Positions 15,987 to 24,532 of a stretch of 64,000 nucleotides of DNA are shown piece after piece. How positions within the stretch are numbered: position 1 is the first letter of the stretch; every line of letters starts with the position of its first letter. The position numbers were made by a program, and so were the translations under genes. The DNA lies in NCBI RefSeq assembly GCF_005049235.1, contig NZ_SUMD01000006.1:62001-126000 (forward strand), in the 5' to 3' direction. The notes under the pieces are model-generated. The model did not search any database, had not been told where the DNA came from, and saw only the letters and a program-made list of their open reading frames with translations. Source of the stretch: Rhodococcus oryzae. Lineage in GTDB: Bacteria; Actinomycetota; Actinomycetes; Mycobacteriales; Mycobacteriaceae.

Positions 15987-16475
15987 ATGGATCTGGAGGC
16001 CGTCGCCGAGATCTGCAGACTCAAATACCGGTACACCCGCGCGCTGGACACCAAGGACTGGGCCACGTTCCGCGACACCCTGTTGCCCGACGCGACGGCG
16101 ACCTACGGCGAGCATCTCCGGTTCGAGGATCGTGATGCGCTCATCTCCTTCATGGAGATCACTTTGGCCCCGCACGTGCTGACCGAGCACCTGACCGGGC
16201 AACCCGAGATCGACGTGGACGGTGACAGCGCGTCCGGGGTCTGGGTGCTCTCGGACACGGTGATCATTCCGGAGGACGGGATGATGCTGCGCGGTGCGGC
16301 CTACTATCACGACCGGTACGCCCGAGGCGCGGACGGTCAATGGCGCATCTCGCACACGGGCTACGAGCGCACCTACGAGGTGGTCATCTCCCTCGCCGAC
16401 ATCCCGAGCTTCCAGGTCACCTCGAGCCGGTGGGCGCTCTCGGTGACCCCGGCCGCCACCCAGGCCTCCGCCTGA
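15987..16475 (+). CDS. SnoaL/NTF2-like protein (nuclear transport factor 2 fold)
   Basis: 162 residues. The pattern AEICRLKYRYTRALDTKDWATFRDTLLPDATATYG is the characteristic first helix and cone entrance of the SnoaL_4 group, followed by beta strands with AAYYHDRYAR-ADGQWRISHTGYERTYE. Members are cone-shaped dehydratases, isomerases or non-enzymatic binding proteins; the substrate is unknown. GGAAGG lies 12 bp before the ATG. It stands alone between the ABC-F gene and the PNPOx gene, with about 100 bp on each side. Confidence 0.8.
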   Translation: MDLEAVAEICRLKYRYTRALDTKDWATFRDTLLPDATATYGEHLRFEDRDALISFMEITLAPHVLTEHLTGQPEIDVDGDSASGVWVLSDTVIIPEDGMMLRGAAYYHDRYARGADGQWRISHTGYERTYEVVISLADIPSFQVTSSRWALSVTPAATQASA

Positions 16476-16575
16476 CGGAGACCCGCGGGTCGAAACGCGT
16501 TCGGCCCGAGGCGCTCTCGGTCGGCGGTGCGTCGTCGAGGTGCGCACAACCGCGGTCGGGGCCTAGGGTTCGACC

Positions 16576-17277
16576 GTGCCCGACATCGCGCCCCGGTCCG
16601 AGTTCGACGACACCCGCGCGTGGCTGCGCGCCCTGCCCGCCCTGACGGCCACCGCGGCGCCCGCCGATGTCCTGGGCCCGACGCCCACCCCCTGCCCGCT
16701 GTTCCTGCGCTGGCTGGAGGACGCGGTTGCCGCGGGGGTACCGGAACCCCAGGCCGCCGTGCTGTCCACGACGGAGGACGACGGCCGGGTCGACGCCCGG
16801 GTGCTCATCCTCAAGGACGTCGGTGAGCGGGGCTGGTGGTTCTCTGGCTCTGTGGATTCCCCGAAGGGGCGTCAGCTGGCGGCGAACCCCTCGGCGGCGC
16901 TGACCTTCTACTGGGCCGGGGTGGGCAGACAGGTCCGGGTCCGCGGCCACGCCGAGCCGGGGGAGGCGCCGGTGAGCGCGCGGGACTACCTCGAACGGTC
17001 GGTGACAGCCCGCGCGGTGGCCGCTGCCAGCCGACAGAGCGAGGTGCTGGCCGATCCGGCCGAGTACGACCGCGCGGTCGCCGAGTCGGTCGCCCGGATC
17101 GAGGCCGACCCGGGCCTCGTTGCGTCGGCCTGGCAGGCTTGGTGCCTGGTCCCGGACAGCGTCGAGTTCTGGCTAGCCGACCCGGGGCGCAGACACCAAC
17201 GGTTGCGGTACCGGCGGCCCGGGCCGTCCGCGGGGCGGTCGACCACTGGGTGGATCACGGACGTCCTGTGGCCGTGA
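16576..17277 (+). CDS. Pyridoxamine 5'-phosphate oxidase-family flavoprotein (PdxH-like)
   Basis: 233 residues, GTG start. The order matches PdxH: the FMN-binding region DARVLILKDVGERGWWFSGSVDSPKGRQL (about 73-102), a dimerisation strand, and the C-terminal block SVEFW-ADPGRRHQRLRYRR, which in PdxH forms part of the substrate site. The likely reaction is FMN-dependent oxidation of pyridoxamine/pyridoxine phosphate to pyridoxal phosphate, but the N-terminus is longer and more divergent than in proven PdxH, so a related oxidase role is possible. The hydrolase gene follows after 25 bp. Confidence 0.8.
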   Translation: MPDIAPRSEFDDTRAWLRALPALTATAAPADVLGPTPTPCPLFLRWLEDAVAAGVPEPQAAVLSTTEDDGRVDARVLILKDVGERGWWFSGSVDSPKGRQLAANPSAALTFYWAGVGRQVRVRGHAEPGEAPVSARDYLERSVTARAVAAASRQSEVLADPAEYDRAVAESVARIEADPGLVASAWQAWCLVPDSVEFWLADPGRRHQRLRYRRPGPSAGRSTTGWITDVLWP

Positions 17278-17302
17278 CCAGAACATGTGAACAGGAGTGT
17301 GC

Positions 17303-18301
17303 ATGAGCTTCATCCGGACCAACGTCGCGAACGGCGTCGGCGAGATCGTGCTGGACCGACCGAAGGCGCTCAACGCCCTCGACCCCAGCATGATCCGCGA
17401 CCTGTACGAGCCGCTGCTGCGCTGGCGCGACGACCCCGCGGTCGAGACGGTCCTGGTGACCAGCGGTTCCGAGCGGGCGTTCTGCGCGGGCGGCGACATC
17501 AAGGCCGTGCGCGAGGCGGTGCTGCGCGGCGACCGCGAGTTCGTGCACGGGTTCTTCGCCGACGAGTACCGCCTCAACCTGCTGATCGGCGAGTACCCGA
17601 AGCCGTACATCTCGCTGATCGACGGCGCCGCGATGGGCGGCGGGCTCGGCATCTCGGTGCACGGCTCGGTCCGGGTGGTGACCGAGCGGGCGGTGCTGGC
17701 CATGCCGGAGACCGCGATCGGGTTCTTCCCAGACGTGGGCGCGAGCCACTTCCTGCCGCGGCTGACCGGCGCGGCAGGCATGTACCTCGGGCTCACCGGC
17801 GCCAGGGCCTCGGCGGGCGACGCGGTCGCGTTCGGACTGGCGACGCATTTCGTGCCGAGCGAGCGGTTGGCGGAGCTGGCCGACGCGATCCGCGGTGGCT
17901 CGGCCGCCGAGGCGCTCGAGAAGTTCGGGGAGCAGGCCCCCCAGGCGCCGCTGGCCGCGCGGCAGGCGGAGATCGACGGGGTGTTCGCGCAGGGCACCCC
18001 CGCGGACATGCTGGCCCGGCTGACCGGGGACGACGAGTGGACGACGCAGGCGCGGACCGCGCTGACCGCGGTGTCGCCGACCGCCGCGTTCGTCACCGCG
18101 GAGCTGATCCGGCGCGGCGCGGACGACGAGCTGTCGCGGTGCCTCGATCGTGAGCTGGCGCTGACCGGCCCGGTGACCACCGGGCCCGACTTCGCCGAGG
18201 GCGTCCGCGCGGTGCTGGTCGACAAGGACCGCAACCCGTCCTGGTCGCCGTCGAGCCTTGCCGCGGTGGACCGGGACGCGATCGCCGCGCTGTTCGACTA
18301 G
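17303..18301 (+). CDS. Enoyl-CoA hydratase/isomerase-family protein, 3-hydroxyisobutyryl-CoA hydrolase type
   Basis: 332 residues. The crotonase core is present: SERAFCAGGDIKAV, then GAAMGGGLGISVHG and MPETAIGFFPDVGASHFLPRL. The FPDVG segment and the long C-terminal half (ECH_2 type) fit 3-hydroxyisobutyryl-CoA hydrolase of valine catabolism better than a simple hydratase. The ATG at 17303 is preferred over the GTG at 17297 because AGGAG (17293-17297) is then 5 nt upstream. It starts 25 bp after the PNPOx gene, so the two may be co-transcribed. Confidence 0.87.
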   Translation: MSFIRTNVANGVGEIVLDRPKALNALDPSMIRDLYEPLLRWRDDPAVETVLVTSGSERAFCAGGDIKAVREAVLRGDREFVHGFFADEYRLNLLIGEYPKPYISLIDGAAMGGGLGISVHGSVRVVTERAVLAMPETAIGFFPDVGASHFLPRLTGAAGMYLGLTGARASAGDAVAFGLATHFVPSERLAELADAIRGGSAAEALEKFGEQAPQAPLAARQAEIDGVFAQGTPADMLARLTGDDEWTTQARTALTAVSPTAAFVTAELIRRGADDELSRCLDRELALTGPVTTGPDFAEGVRAVLVDKDRNPSWSPSSLAAVDRDAIAALFD

Positions 18302-18315
18302 CCCCGCGCCCCGCT

Positions 18316-18371
18316 GAGTGTGCAGTTGTCGGCGCCCCATCCCGGGCGACGCCCCGGCAGGTGCACACTCG
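18316..18371. repeat. Intergenic repeat copy 1 (GAGTGTGCA...TGCACACTC)
   Basis: A roughly 55-nt unit bounded by 9-bp inverted ends GAGTGTGCA and TGCACACTC with a GC-rich interior containing CCCGGGCG. A second copy with identical ends and a similar interior lies at 19301-19355. This copy is between the hydrolase stop (18301) and the SDR start (18435) and could act as a hairpin. Confidence 0.7.
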
Positions 18372-18434
18372 GCCGGGGTCGGGGGCGCGCGGATAGCATC
18401 GAATCCGCCATTCCTACCGGAGGAGCCAGCAATC

Positions 18435-19289
18435 GTGATCACCGAGATCCTCGCCCGCGCGGCGCTGAGCCCGATCCCGTCCGCCCGGGCGATCGCCGCG
18501 AAGTTCCTGCCGATCCGCGAGCACCGGATCGAGGGCAAGCGGGTCCTGCTGACCGGGGCCTCGTCGGGGGTGGGGGAGGCGGCCGCGCGACGCCTCGCCG
18601 CCGAGGGCGCCGAGCTGATCCTCGTCGCGCGGGGCGCCGAGGCGCTCGAGGCCGTGCGCGACGAGATCGTGGGCGCAGGCGGGAGCGCGCACGCCGTGCC
18701 CTGCGACCTCACCGATCCGGATGACGTGGACCGGCTGCGGACCCTCGTCCGTGACGAGCTCGGTCCCGTCGACGTGCTCGTCAACAACGCCGGCCGCTCG
18801 ATCCGCCGCTCGGTCGAGGAATCGCTCGACCGCTTCCATGACTTCGAACGCACGATGGCCCTGAACTACTTCGGCCCGGTCCGGCTCACTCTCGCGCTGT
18901 TGCCGGAGATGCTCGAGCGACGGCAGGGGCACGTGGTCAACGTGGCCACCTGGGGCGTGCCGGGCGGCGTCATGCCCAAGTTCGCCGCGTACCACGCGTC
19001 GAAGTCCGCGGTCAGCGCGTTCGGGCGCGACCTCGGCGCCGAGCTCGACGGCCGCGGGGTGTCCGTGACGACCGTGCACTTCCCGCTCATCCGCACCCCG
19101 ATGATCGCGCCGACCAAGGACTACGACGCGATGCCAGCGCTGACCCCCGAGGACGCGGCGTCCTGGCTGGTCACCGCGATCCGGACCCGGCCCGTCGAGC
19201 TGCTCCCGACCTATGCGGAACTGCTGCGATTCCTGGACAACTTCGCCCCGACGGTGACCGACGCCCTCGTGCGGCGCGCCGGGATCTGA
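18435..19289 (+). CDS. Short-chain dehydrogenase/reductase
   Basis: 284 residues, GTG start with GGAGGAG upstream. Classical SDR motifs: TGASSGVG (NAD(P)-binding loop near residue 40), NNAG after VDVLV, and the YHASK catalytic pair near 185. The N-terminal 35 residues form an extra amphipathic segment (ITEILARAALSPIPSARAIAAKFL) seen in SDRs of mycolic-acid bacteria that act on lipid substrates near the membrane; that role is inferred. It is bracketed by the two GAGTGTGCA repeats. Confidence 0.87.
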   Translation: MITEILARAALSPIPSARAIAAKFLPIREHRIEGKRVLLTGASSGVGEAAARRLAAEGAELILVARGAEALEAVRDEIVGAGGSAHAVPCDLTDPDDVDRLRTLVRDELGPVDVLVNNAGRSIRRSVEESLDRFHDFERTMALNYFGPVRLTLALLPEMLERRQGHVVNVATWGVPGGVMPKFAAYHASKSAVSAFGRDLGAELDGRGVSVTTVHFPLIRTPMIAPTKDYDAMPALTPEDAASWLVTAIRTRPVELLPTYAELLRFLDNFAPTVTDALVRRAGI

Positions 19290-19300
19290 CCGCTGCGGTC

Positions 19301-19355
19301 GAGTGTGCAGCTATCGGGGCATCGCCCGGGTGGCGGCGACGGTAGGTGCACACTC
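19301..19355. repeat. Intergenic repeat copy 2, overlapping the prrB 3' end
   Basis: Same 9-bp inverted ends as 18316-18371 (GAGTGTGCA at 19301-19309, TGCACACTC at 19347-19355), with interior CGCCCGGGTGGCGG. It begins 12 bp after the SDR stop and covers the last 15 or so codons and the stop (19311-19313) of the convergent prrB gene, so part of the kinase C-terminus is encoded by the repeat. Confidence 0.75.
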
Positions 19356-20651
19356 GGCGGGGCGCTGGGGGAGCCGCAGGGCAAGCCGGACGCCGCCGAG
19401 CGGGCTGTCCACCAATTCCACGGTGCCGCCGTGCAGTTCGGCCTGCTGGGCGACCAGCGCGAGCCCAAGCCCGGACCCCTCGGAGCCGGAGCCGGTGCCG
19501 CGGACGAAGCGCTCGAATACCGAGGCCCGCTCGGCCTCCGGCACACCGCTTCCGTCGTCGTCGAGAGTGATGACGGCGGCGCCGTCGGCGTCAGCGTGGA
19601 CGTTGACGAGCACCCGCCCGGCCCCGCCGTGCCGGACCGAGTTGGTGATGGCGTTGTCGAGCACCAGTCGTAGCCCGGTCGGAATGCCGCGCACGACAAC
19701 GGGTTCGGGGGCGGAGACGGCGATGTCCAGGTCGGGGTGGACGCGCTCGGCCGCCTGCACGCAGCGGTCGACCAGCTCGGCCAGGTCCAGCTGCTCGTGG
19801 TCCGCGACGTCGGACAGCTCGCCGACCGCGAGCCGTTCGAGGTCGGTCAGGGTCGTCTCGACCTGACGCTGCGTGCCGAGCAGGTCGCGCAGGATCTCCT
19901 CGCGCTGCTCGCCGGTGAGCCGCATCGTCGAGAGCACCTCGAGGTCGGTCCGCATCGAGGTCAGCGGGGTGCGCAGCTCGTGCGCGGACACCGCGGCGAA
20001 GTCGCGTGCCGACCCGAGAGCTTCCTCGGTCCGCTTCTGGGCCGCGGCGATCCGGTCGAGCATGTGTCCCATCGCCTCCGACAGGTCCTCGGCCTCCCTG
20101 GCCCCGCGCACGCTCGGACGCGCCGCCCCGGGATCATCGCCGATGTCGTGGGTGGCGTCGGCCAGCAGCCGCAGCGGGCGCACGGCCCGCCCGGCCAGCA
20201 GCCAGCCCAGCCCGCCCGCCGCCGCGATCGCCACCACGGCCGCGATCGCGACCGCCACCTGTTGCTGCTTGATGGCCTGGGTCAGCGGGTCCTCCGGGAC
20301 GGTCAACGCCAGGAAGGCGCCCGGTTCCCCAGGGACCGCGACGTCGCGGACGCGGACCGCGGTACCTGCCATCAACTCCGTTCTTGTCGCGTCCTCGGTC
20401 ACGCCGGCCTCCGCGGACCCACCGGACACGACGGCGGGCAGCGGGAGGGCCGGTGCCATCTCGGCTGTGTCGGCCGGGACCGTGTCGGCCGGCATAGCCA
20501 ATGTCACCGAGTCGAGGGTCCGGTCGATCTGCTCCGAGCCGTTCACTCGCAGGAACACTGCGATGGCGGCGCCGATCGCGACGATGACAACGGCCGCAGA
20601 CAACGCCGACACGATGGCGACCCGCGTCCGCAGCGACAGCGATCGCCTCAC
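19311..20651 (-). CDS. prrB: Sensor histidine kinase PrrB
   Basis: 446 residues: TM1 near residues 10-32, an extracytoplasmic sensor of about 120 residues, TM2 near 165-185, HAMP, HisKA with phospho-acceptor His224 in SAHELRTPL, and a HATPase domain with [22 protein letters not shown] and [12 protein letters not shown]. The kinase core closely follows M. tuberculosis PrrB (Rv0902c). The GTG at 20651 overlaps the stop of prrA (GTGA), so the two are coupled. The signal is not known from sequence. The final residues after the QRPAE region come from a repeat element and may not be conserved. Confidence 0.93.
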   Translation of the reverse strand: MRRSLSLRTRVAIVSALSAAVVIVAIGAAIAVFLRVNGSEQIDRTLDSVTLAMPADTVPADTAEMAPALPLPAVVSGGSAEAGVTEDATRTELMAGTAVRVRDVAVPGEPGAFLALTVPEDPLTQAIKQQQVAVAIAAVVAIAAAGGLGWLLAGRAVRPLRLLADATHDIGDDPGAARPSVRGAREAEDLSEAMGHMLDRIAAAQKRTEEALGSARDFAAVSAHELRTPLTSMRTDLEVLSTMRLTGEQREEILRDLLGTQRQVETTLTDLERLAVGELSDVADHEQLDLAELVDRCVQAAERVHPDLDIAVSAPEPVVVRGIPTGLRLVLDNAITNSVRHGGAGRVLVNVHADADGAAVITLDDDGSGVPEAERASVFERFVRGTGSGSEGSGLGLALVAQQAELHGGTVELVDSPLGGVRLALRLPQRPAECAPTVAATRAMPR

Positions 20652-21349
20652 GGTTGCGCTCGCAGGACGAATCCGACGCCGCGGACCGTGTGCAGGACTC
20701 GTGGCATCGAGTTCGCCTCCAGTTTCTTGCGTAGATAGGTGACGAAGACGTCGACCACGTTGGTGTCGGCGTCGAAGTCGTAGCCCCACACCAGGCGGAG
20801 CAGCTGGGGTCGGCTGAGCACGACGCCCGCGTTCTCGGCCAGCGCGCCGAGCAGGTCGAATTCGCGCTTGGTCAGGTCGAGCCTGCGGCCCGCGACGTGG
20901 GCGCGACGCCCCGGCAGGTCCACCTCAAGGGCCCCGACCGTGACGGTCCCGGCGGGAGCCGCGGCCCGGGGTGCCCGCCGCAGCAGCGCCCGCAGCCGGG
21001 CGACCAGTTCACCGAGCTCGAAAGGCTTGGTGAGGTAGTCGTCTGCGCCCGCCTCCAGGCCCGCGATCCGGTCGCCGACCGAGCTGCGCGCACTGAGCAC
21101 GCAGATCGGCACCTCGTTGCCCATCGCCCGCAGCGCGGTGACCACGCCTACGCCGTCGAGGCCCGGCATGTTCACGTCGAGGACGATCGCGGCGGGGCAT
21201 TCGTCGGACACCGCCCGCAGGGCGGAGGCCCCGTCCGTCGCGGTGTCGGTGTGAAACCCGGACAGACGGAGCCCCCGCTCCAGCGAGGCCAGGACCTTGG
21301 GGTCGTCGTCCACGACGAGGATGCGGGCGGTATCGGTCACCGCATCCAT
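20648..21349 (-). CDS. prrA: Response regulator PrrA (OmpR family)
   Basis: 233 residues. The receiver domain has an acidic pocket (VVDDD near 13-16), phosphorylated Asp58 in VLDVNMPG and Lys in LTKPF. The C-terminal winged helix has LTKREFDLL and [14 protein letters not shown]. Much of the protein matches mycobacterial PrrA (Rv0903c), including the [18 protein letters not shown] and VRGVGFVLR segments. It is the DNA-binding partner of PrrB; in mycobacteria this pair is linked to respiration, nitrogen and early intracellular adaptation. It lies upstream of prrB in a two-gene unit. Confidence 0.95.
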   Translation of the reverse strand: MDAVTDTARILVVDDDPKVLASLERGLRLSGFHTDTATDGASALRAVSDECPAAIVLDVNMPGLDGVGVVTALRAMGNEVPICVLSARSSVGDRIAGLEAGADDYLTKPFELGELVARLRALLRRAPRAAAPAGTVTVGALEVDLPGRRAHVAGRRLDLTKREFDLLGALAENAGVVLSRPQLLRLVWGYDFDADTNVVDVFVTYLRKKLEANSMPRVLHTVRGVGFVLRAQP

Positions 21350-21372
21350 GGTGCCAGGGCCGCGAGGGTGTC

Positions 21373-21846
21373 CTAGCAGGCGCGGGCCACGGTCACGGCG
21401 CCTGCCGGGACGCTCTCGTCCATCTGGATGGTCAGCACCTGCGCCAACTCCGCGGGCAGATCTGCCGGTCCGGGGATGCGAATGACGGTGGGGGCCGTCA
21501 TCCCCTCGGCTTCGGCCGGGATCGGCACCTGGATCTCGGCCGGTGCGGCCTCGCCGGCCTGCGTGGCCGGGACGGTCAGGGTGGCCGGCACCGCGGTGCC
21601 GTCTTCGATCATCTTCTGCAGCGTCTCCGGGCTGAGTTCGATGGCCGCCGCCGCGCAGGTCTCCGCGTCAAGGGACGCACCGAGCACCGCGGGGGCCGAC
21701 TCGCCGACGGCGACCGCCGCGCCCTGCGGGATGGCGTCGTTCGCCCACGCCACGCCGGGCACCGTGATCGCGGCGGCGACCGCAAGTCCGGCGGCCGCGA
21801 TCCCGGCGCGCTTGCGGACGATGACGGTGTTGAGGGACTTACGCAT
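21373..21846 (-). CDS. Secreted protein of unknown function next to prrAB
   Basis: 157 residues. The signal peptide has a basic start ([13 protein letters not shown]), a hydrophobic alanine-rich core and AWA-ND cleavage near residue 34. The mature part is acidic, rich in Ala/Pro/Val (repeated PAT, PAE, VPIPAE), and has two cysteines, one being the last residue (VARAC). No domain is recognised. The ATG at 21846 follows AAGGAGA. It lies 23 bp upstream of prrA on the same strand, so it may be transcribed with the two-component system and could relate to the envelope signal; that is inference. Confidence 0.7.
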   Translation of the reverse strand: MRKSLNTVIVRKRAGIAAAGLAVAAAITVPGVAWANDAIPQGAAVAVGESAPAVLGASLDAETCAAAAIELSPETLQKMIEDGTAVPATLTVPATQAGEAAPAEIQVPIPAEAEGMTAPTVIRIPGPADLPAELAQVLTIQMDESVPAGAVTVARAC

Positions 21847-21946
21847 TGGGGTCTCCTTCGGTCTTGTCGGAGCCGGAGGTGGCCTCGACACGACCCAAGG
21901 TAGGGACGAAAAACTCGGCGCCCGTTAGCGAATCATTAGGGTTTCG

Positions 21947-22600
21947 TTAGACCCGCACCGGCGTCGTCCGACGCTGGATCCGCAGCCACACCGCGAAGCC
22001 CCAGACCACGAAGCCCGCGTAGACCAGGTACAGGATCGCCGACGGGTAGTAGCCGGCCTTGAGCAGCAGCGGGACGCCGACGACGTCGACGGCGATCCAG
22101 ATCAACCAGAACTCGGTCCAGCCGCGGGCCATCCCGTAGGTGGCGAGCATCGAGCCCATGAAGATCCACGCCTCCGCCCACGGGCCGTAGGACCCGAGCC
22201 GGGCGAAGATCTGCGCGAACGCCACGGTGCCCGCGGCCATCGCGAGCAGCAGCAGGAGCCGGTCCCGCGGCGGCGCCCACCGGGGCAGCACCGCCTGCCC
22301 GGACTCGTGCCGTGAACGCACCCACTGCGTCCAGCCGTACACGCTCACGCCGATGAACATCAGCTGACGGCCTGCCTGGCCGTACAGGTTCAGCTCCTGC
22401 GGGGTGTGGAACAGCGCGCCCATGAACACGGTGAACAGCAAAGCATTTCCGGCGATGCCGACGGGCCACGCCCACACCACGCGCTTCATCCCGCCGATCG
22501 CGGACGCGATGCCGAAGGTGTTGCCGACGATCTCGCGCCACAGGATCGTTGCCCCGCCGATGTGCAGTTCCGCATCGAACAGGGCGAGCAGCGGGTTCAC
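21947..22600 (-). CDS. pnuC: Nicotinamide riboside transporter PnuC
   Basis: 217 residues, seven or so membrane segments. The family signature in the second half, EFWLIWIAVD followed by LLLKAGYYPSAILYLVY, corresponds to the W-x-x-W-x-x-x-D substrate-channel motif of PnuC carriers. It mediates facilitated uptake of nicotinamide riboside for NAD synthesis, with trapping by a cytosolic kinase not found in this window. GTG start at 22600, only 4 bp after the prfC stop, so probably read through from prfC. Confidence 0.92.
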   Translation of the reverse strand: MNPLLALFDAELHIGGATILWREIVGNTFGIASAIGGMKRVVWAWPVGIAGNALLFTVFMGALFHTPQELNLYGQAGRQLMFIGVSVYGWTQWVRSRHESGQAVLPRWAPPRDRLLLLLAMAAGTVAFAQIFARLGSYGPWAEAWIFMGSMLATYGMARGWTEFWLIWIAVDVVGVPLLLKAGYYPSAILYLVYAGFVVWGFAVWLRIQRRTTPVRV

Positions 22601-22604
22601 AGAA

Positions 22605-24305
22605 CTAGTCGGCGGTCGCGACGAGCGGCTCGAGGGTCAGCTCCGGAAGCTCCTTCTGCAGGTACTGCAGCCGCCACTTGTCGCTGATCAGGGCGAGCAT
22701 CACACCGTCGGACCTGGTGAAGACCTCGACCCCGCGCTGACGGCCCAGCTCGGTGGCCGACTCCGCGTCCGTGCGGCGAGCGAGCGCGTACGGCAGGCCC
22801 TCCATCCGGGCCTCCACCGAGAACTCGGCCTTCATCCGAGCGGCCACCACCTCGAACTGCATCGGGCCGACGGCCGCCATCACCGGCGCCGCGTCGCCGC
22901 GAATATCGTTGCGCAGCACCTGGACCACGCCCTCGGAGTCGAGCTGCTCCACGGCGCGGCGGAACTGCTTGTACTTGCTCGCGCTCTCCGCGCGCAGCAC
23001 CGAGAAGTGCTCGGGCGCGAACGAGGGGATCGGCGGGAACTCGACCTTCTTGTCCGTGAACAGGGTGTGGCCGGGGGCAAGGGCGGTCGCGTTCACCAGG
23101 CCGACAACGTCGCCCGGGTATGCCGACTCGACGGTGGAGCGCTCGCGGCCGAACACGGTCTGCGCGTACTTGGTGGTGAAGGGCTTGCCGGTCTGGGCGT
23201 GCGTCACGACCATCCCGCGCTCGAAGACGCCGGAGACGATCCGCATGAACGCCAAGCGATCTCGGTGGCTCGTGTCCATGCCCGCCTGCACCTTGAACAC
23301 CACCGCGCTGAACGGATCGGTGACCTCGCGCGAGGCGCCCTTGATGTCGTCGCGCGGGCCGGGGGCGGGCGCGAGCGCCACCAGGGTGTCGAGGATCTGC
23401 CGGACACCGAAGTTCAGCATCGCGGAGGCGAAGATGACCGGGGAGGTCTGTCCGGCCAGGAACATCTCCTGGTCGTGGTCCTGCCCGCTGGCCGAGAGCA
23501 GCTCGCTCTCCTCGACCGCGGTCTCCCAGTCGGAGCCGTCACGGGCCGCGGCCGCGTCGGCGTCGAGGATCTCCTCGGGTGCGATCGTGGCGCCGCCCGC
23601 GGTGCGGGTGAACCGGATGTACTCCTGCGGGGCGCCGTCCTCGCCGCGCCGCAGCAGGCCGCGGAAGTCGCCCGCGATGCCCACCGGCCAGTACAGGGGA
23701 GTCGGGGTCAGACCGATCCGCTCGTGGATCTCGTCGAGCAGCTCCAGCGGGGTCTGGCCCGGGCGGTCCCACTTGTTGATCACGGTGATGACCGGGATGC
23801 CGCGGTGGCGACACACCTGGAACAGCTTGAGGGTCTGCGGCTCGAGGCCCTTGGCGGCGTCGATGAGCATGACCGCGGCGTCGACCGCGGTGAGCACCCG
23901 ATAGGTGTCCTCCGAGAAGTCGGAGTGACCTGGGGTGTCGACGAGGTTGATGACGCTGATCGGATCGTTCGGCTCGGACTCGCCGGACTTGTAGTTGAAC
24001 TGCAGCGCGGTCGAGCTGACTGAGATGCCGCGGGCCTTCTCCATCTCCATCCAGTCGGAGACCGTGGACCGGCGACCGGCCTTGCCGTGCACGGCGCCCG
24101 CCTCCGAGATCATCTTCGCGTGCAGCGCGAGGGCCTCGGTGAGCGTGGACTTACCGGCGTCCGGGTGTGAGATGACCGCGAAGGTCCGCCGCCGGGTGGC
24201 CTCGGCGGCCAGGCCCTTCGGCGTCGCGGGGGTCCCGGCCGAGGCGACCTCCGCGGGGGCGTCGGGTGAGGTGGAGGCAGACGCCGACGCGGGCTCGGTG
24301 GTCAC
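22605..24305 (-). CDS. prfC: Peptide chain release factor 3
   Basis: 566 residues. Translational GTPase motifs are clear: G1 ISHPDAGKSTL, G2/G3 with SVSSTALQF and DTPGHSDFSEDTYR, G4 NKWD. The order and content (KAGRRSTVSDWMEMEKARGISV) are those of RF3, which recycles RF1/RF2 from the ribosome after termination. A GTG at 24305 is used: it follows AGGAAT and leaves a 40-residue low-complexity Ala/Pro/Ser lead before the GTPase; the frame is open to 24395. It is divergent from the acyl-AMP ligase with a 227-bp spacer. Confidence 0.93.
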   Translation of the reverse strand: MTTEPASASASTSPDAPAEVASAGTPATPKGLAAEATRRRTFAVISHPDAGKSTLTEALALHAKMISEAGAVHGKAGRRSTVSDWMEMEKARGISVSSTALQFNYKSGESEPNDPISVINLVDTPGHSDFSEDTYRVLTAVDAAVMLIDAAKGLEPQTLKLFQVCRHRGIPVITVINKWDRPGQTPLELLDEIHERIGLTPTPLYWPVGIAGDFRGLLRRGEDGAPQEYIRFTRTAGGATIAPEEILDADAAAARDGSDWETAVEESELLSASGQDHDQEMFLAGQTSPVIFASAMLNFGVRQILDTLVALAPAPGPRDDIKGASREVTDPFSAVVFKVQAGMDTSHRDRLAFMRIVSGVFERGMVVTHAQTGKPFTTKYAQTVFGRERSTVESAYPGDVVGLVNATALAPGHTLFTDKKVEFPPIPSFAPEHFSVLRAESASKYKQFRRAVEQLDSEGVVQVLRNDIRGDAAPVMAAVGPMQFEVVAARMKAEFSVEARMEGLPYALARRTDAESATELGRQRGVEVFTRSDGVMLALISDKWRLQYLQKELPELTLEPLVATAD

Positions 24306-24532
24306 CGGGATTCCTAACTGATATGAGATGGACAAGATGGCGAAACGCCAATATGCCAGGCTACCCGTGCGGGTGACGCCTATGCTCGAGTGCACCCCGA
24401 ACCAGGCCGTGGCCCCGCGGGAGTAACGGCCGAATTGCGTTTCCGGAAGTACCAGTGAGGGCTCTGGGGCCCTCGGTGCGGCGTTCTCCGCGCCCGACCG
24501 CCTCGTCCCTCCATCGTGCGGAGGAGGGCGTC

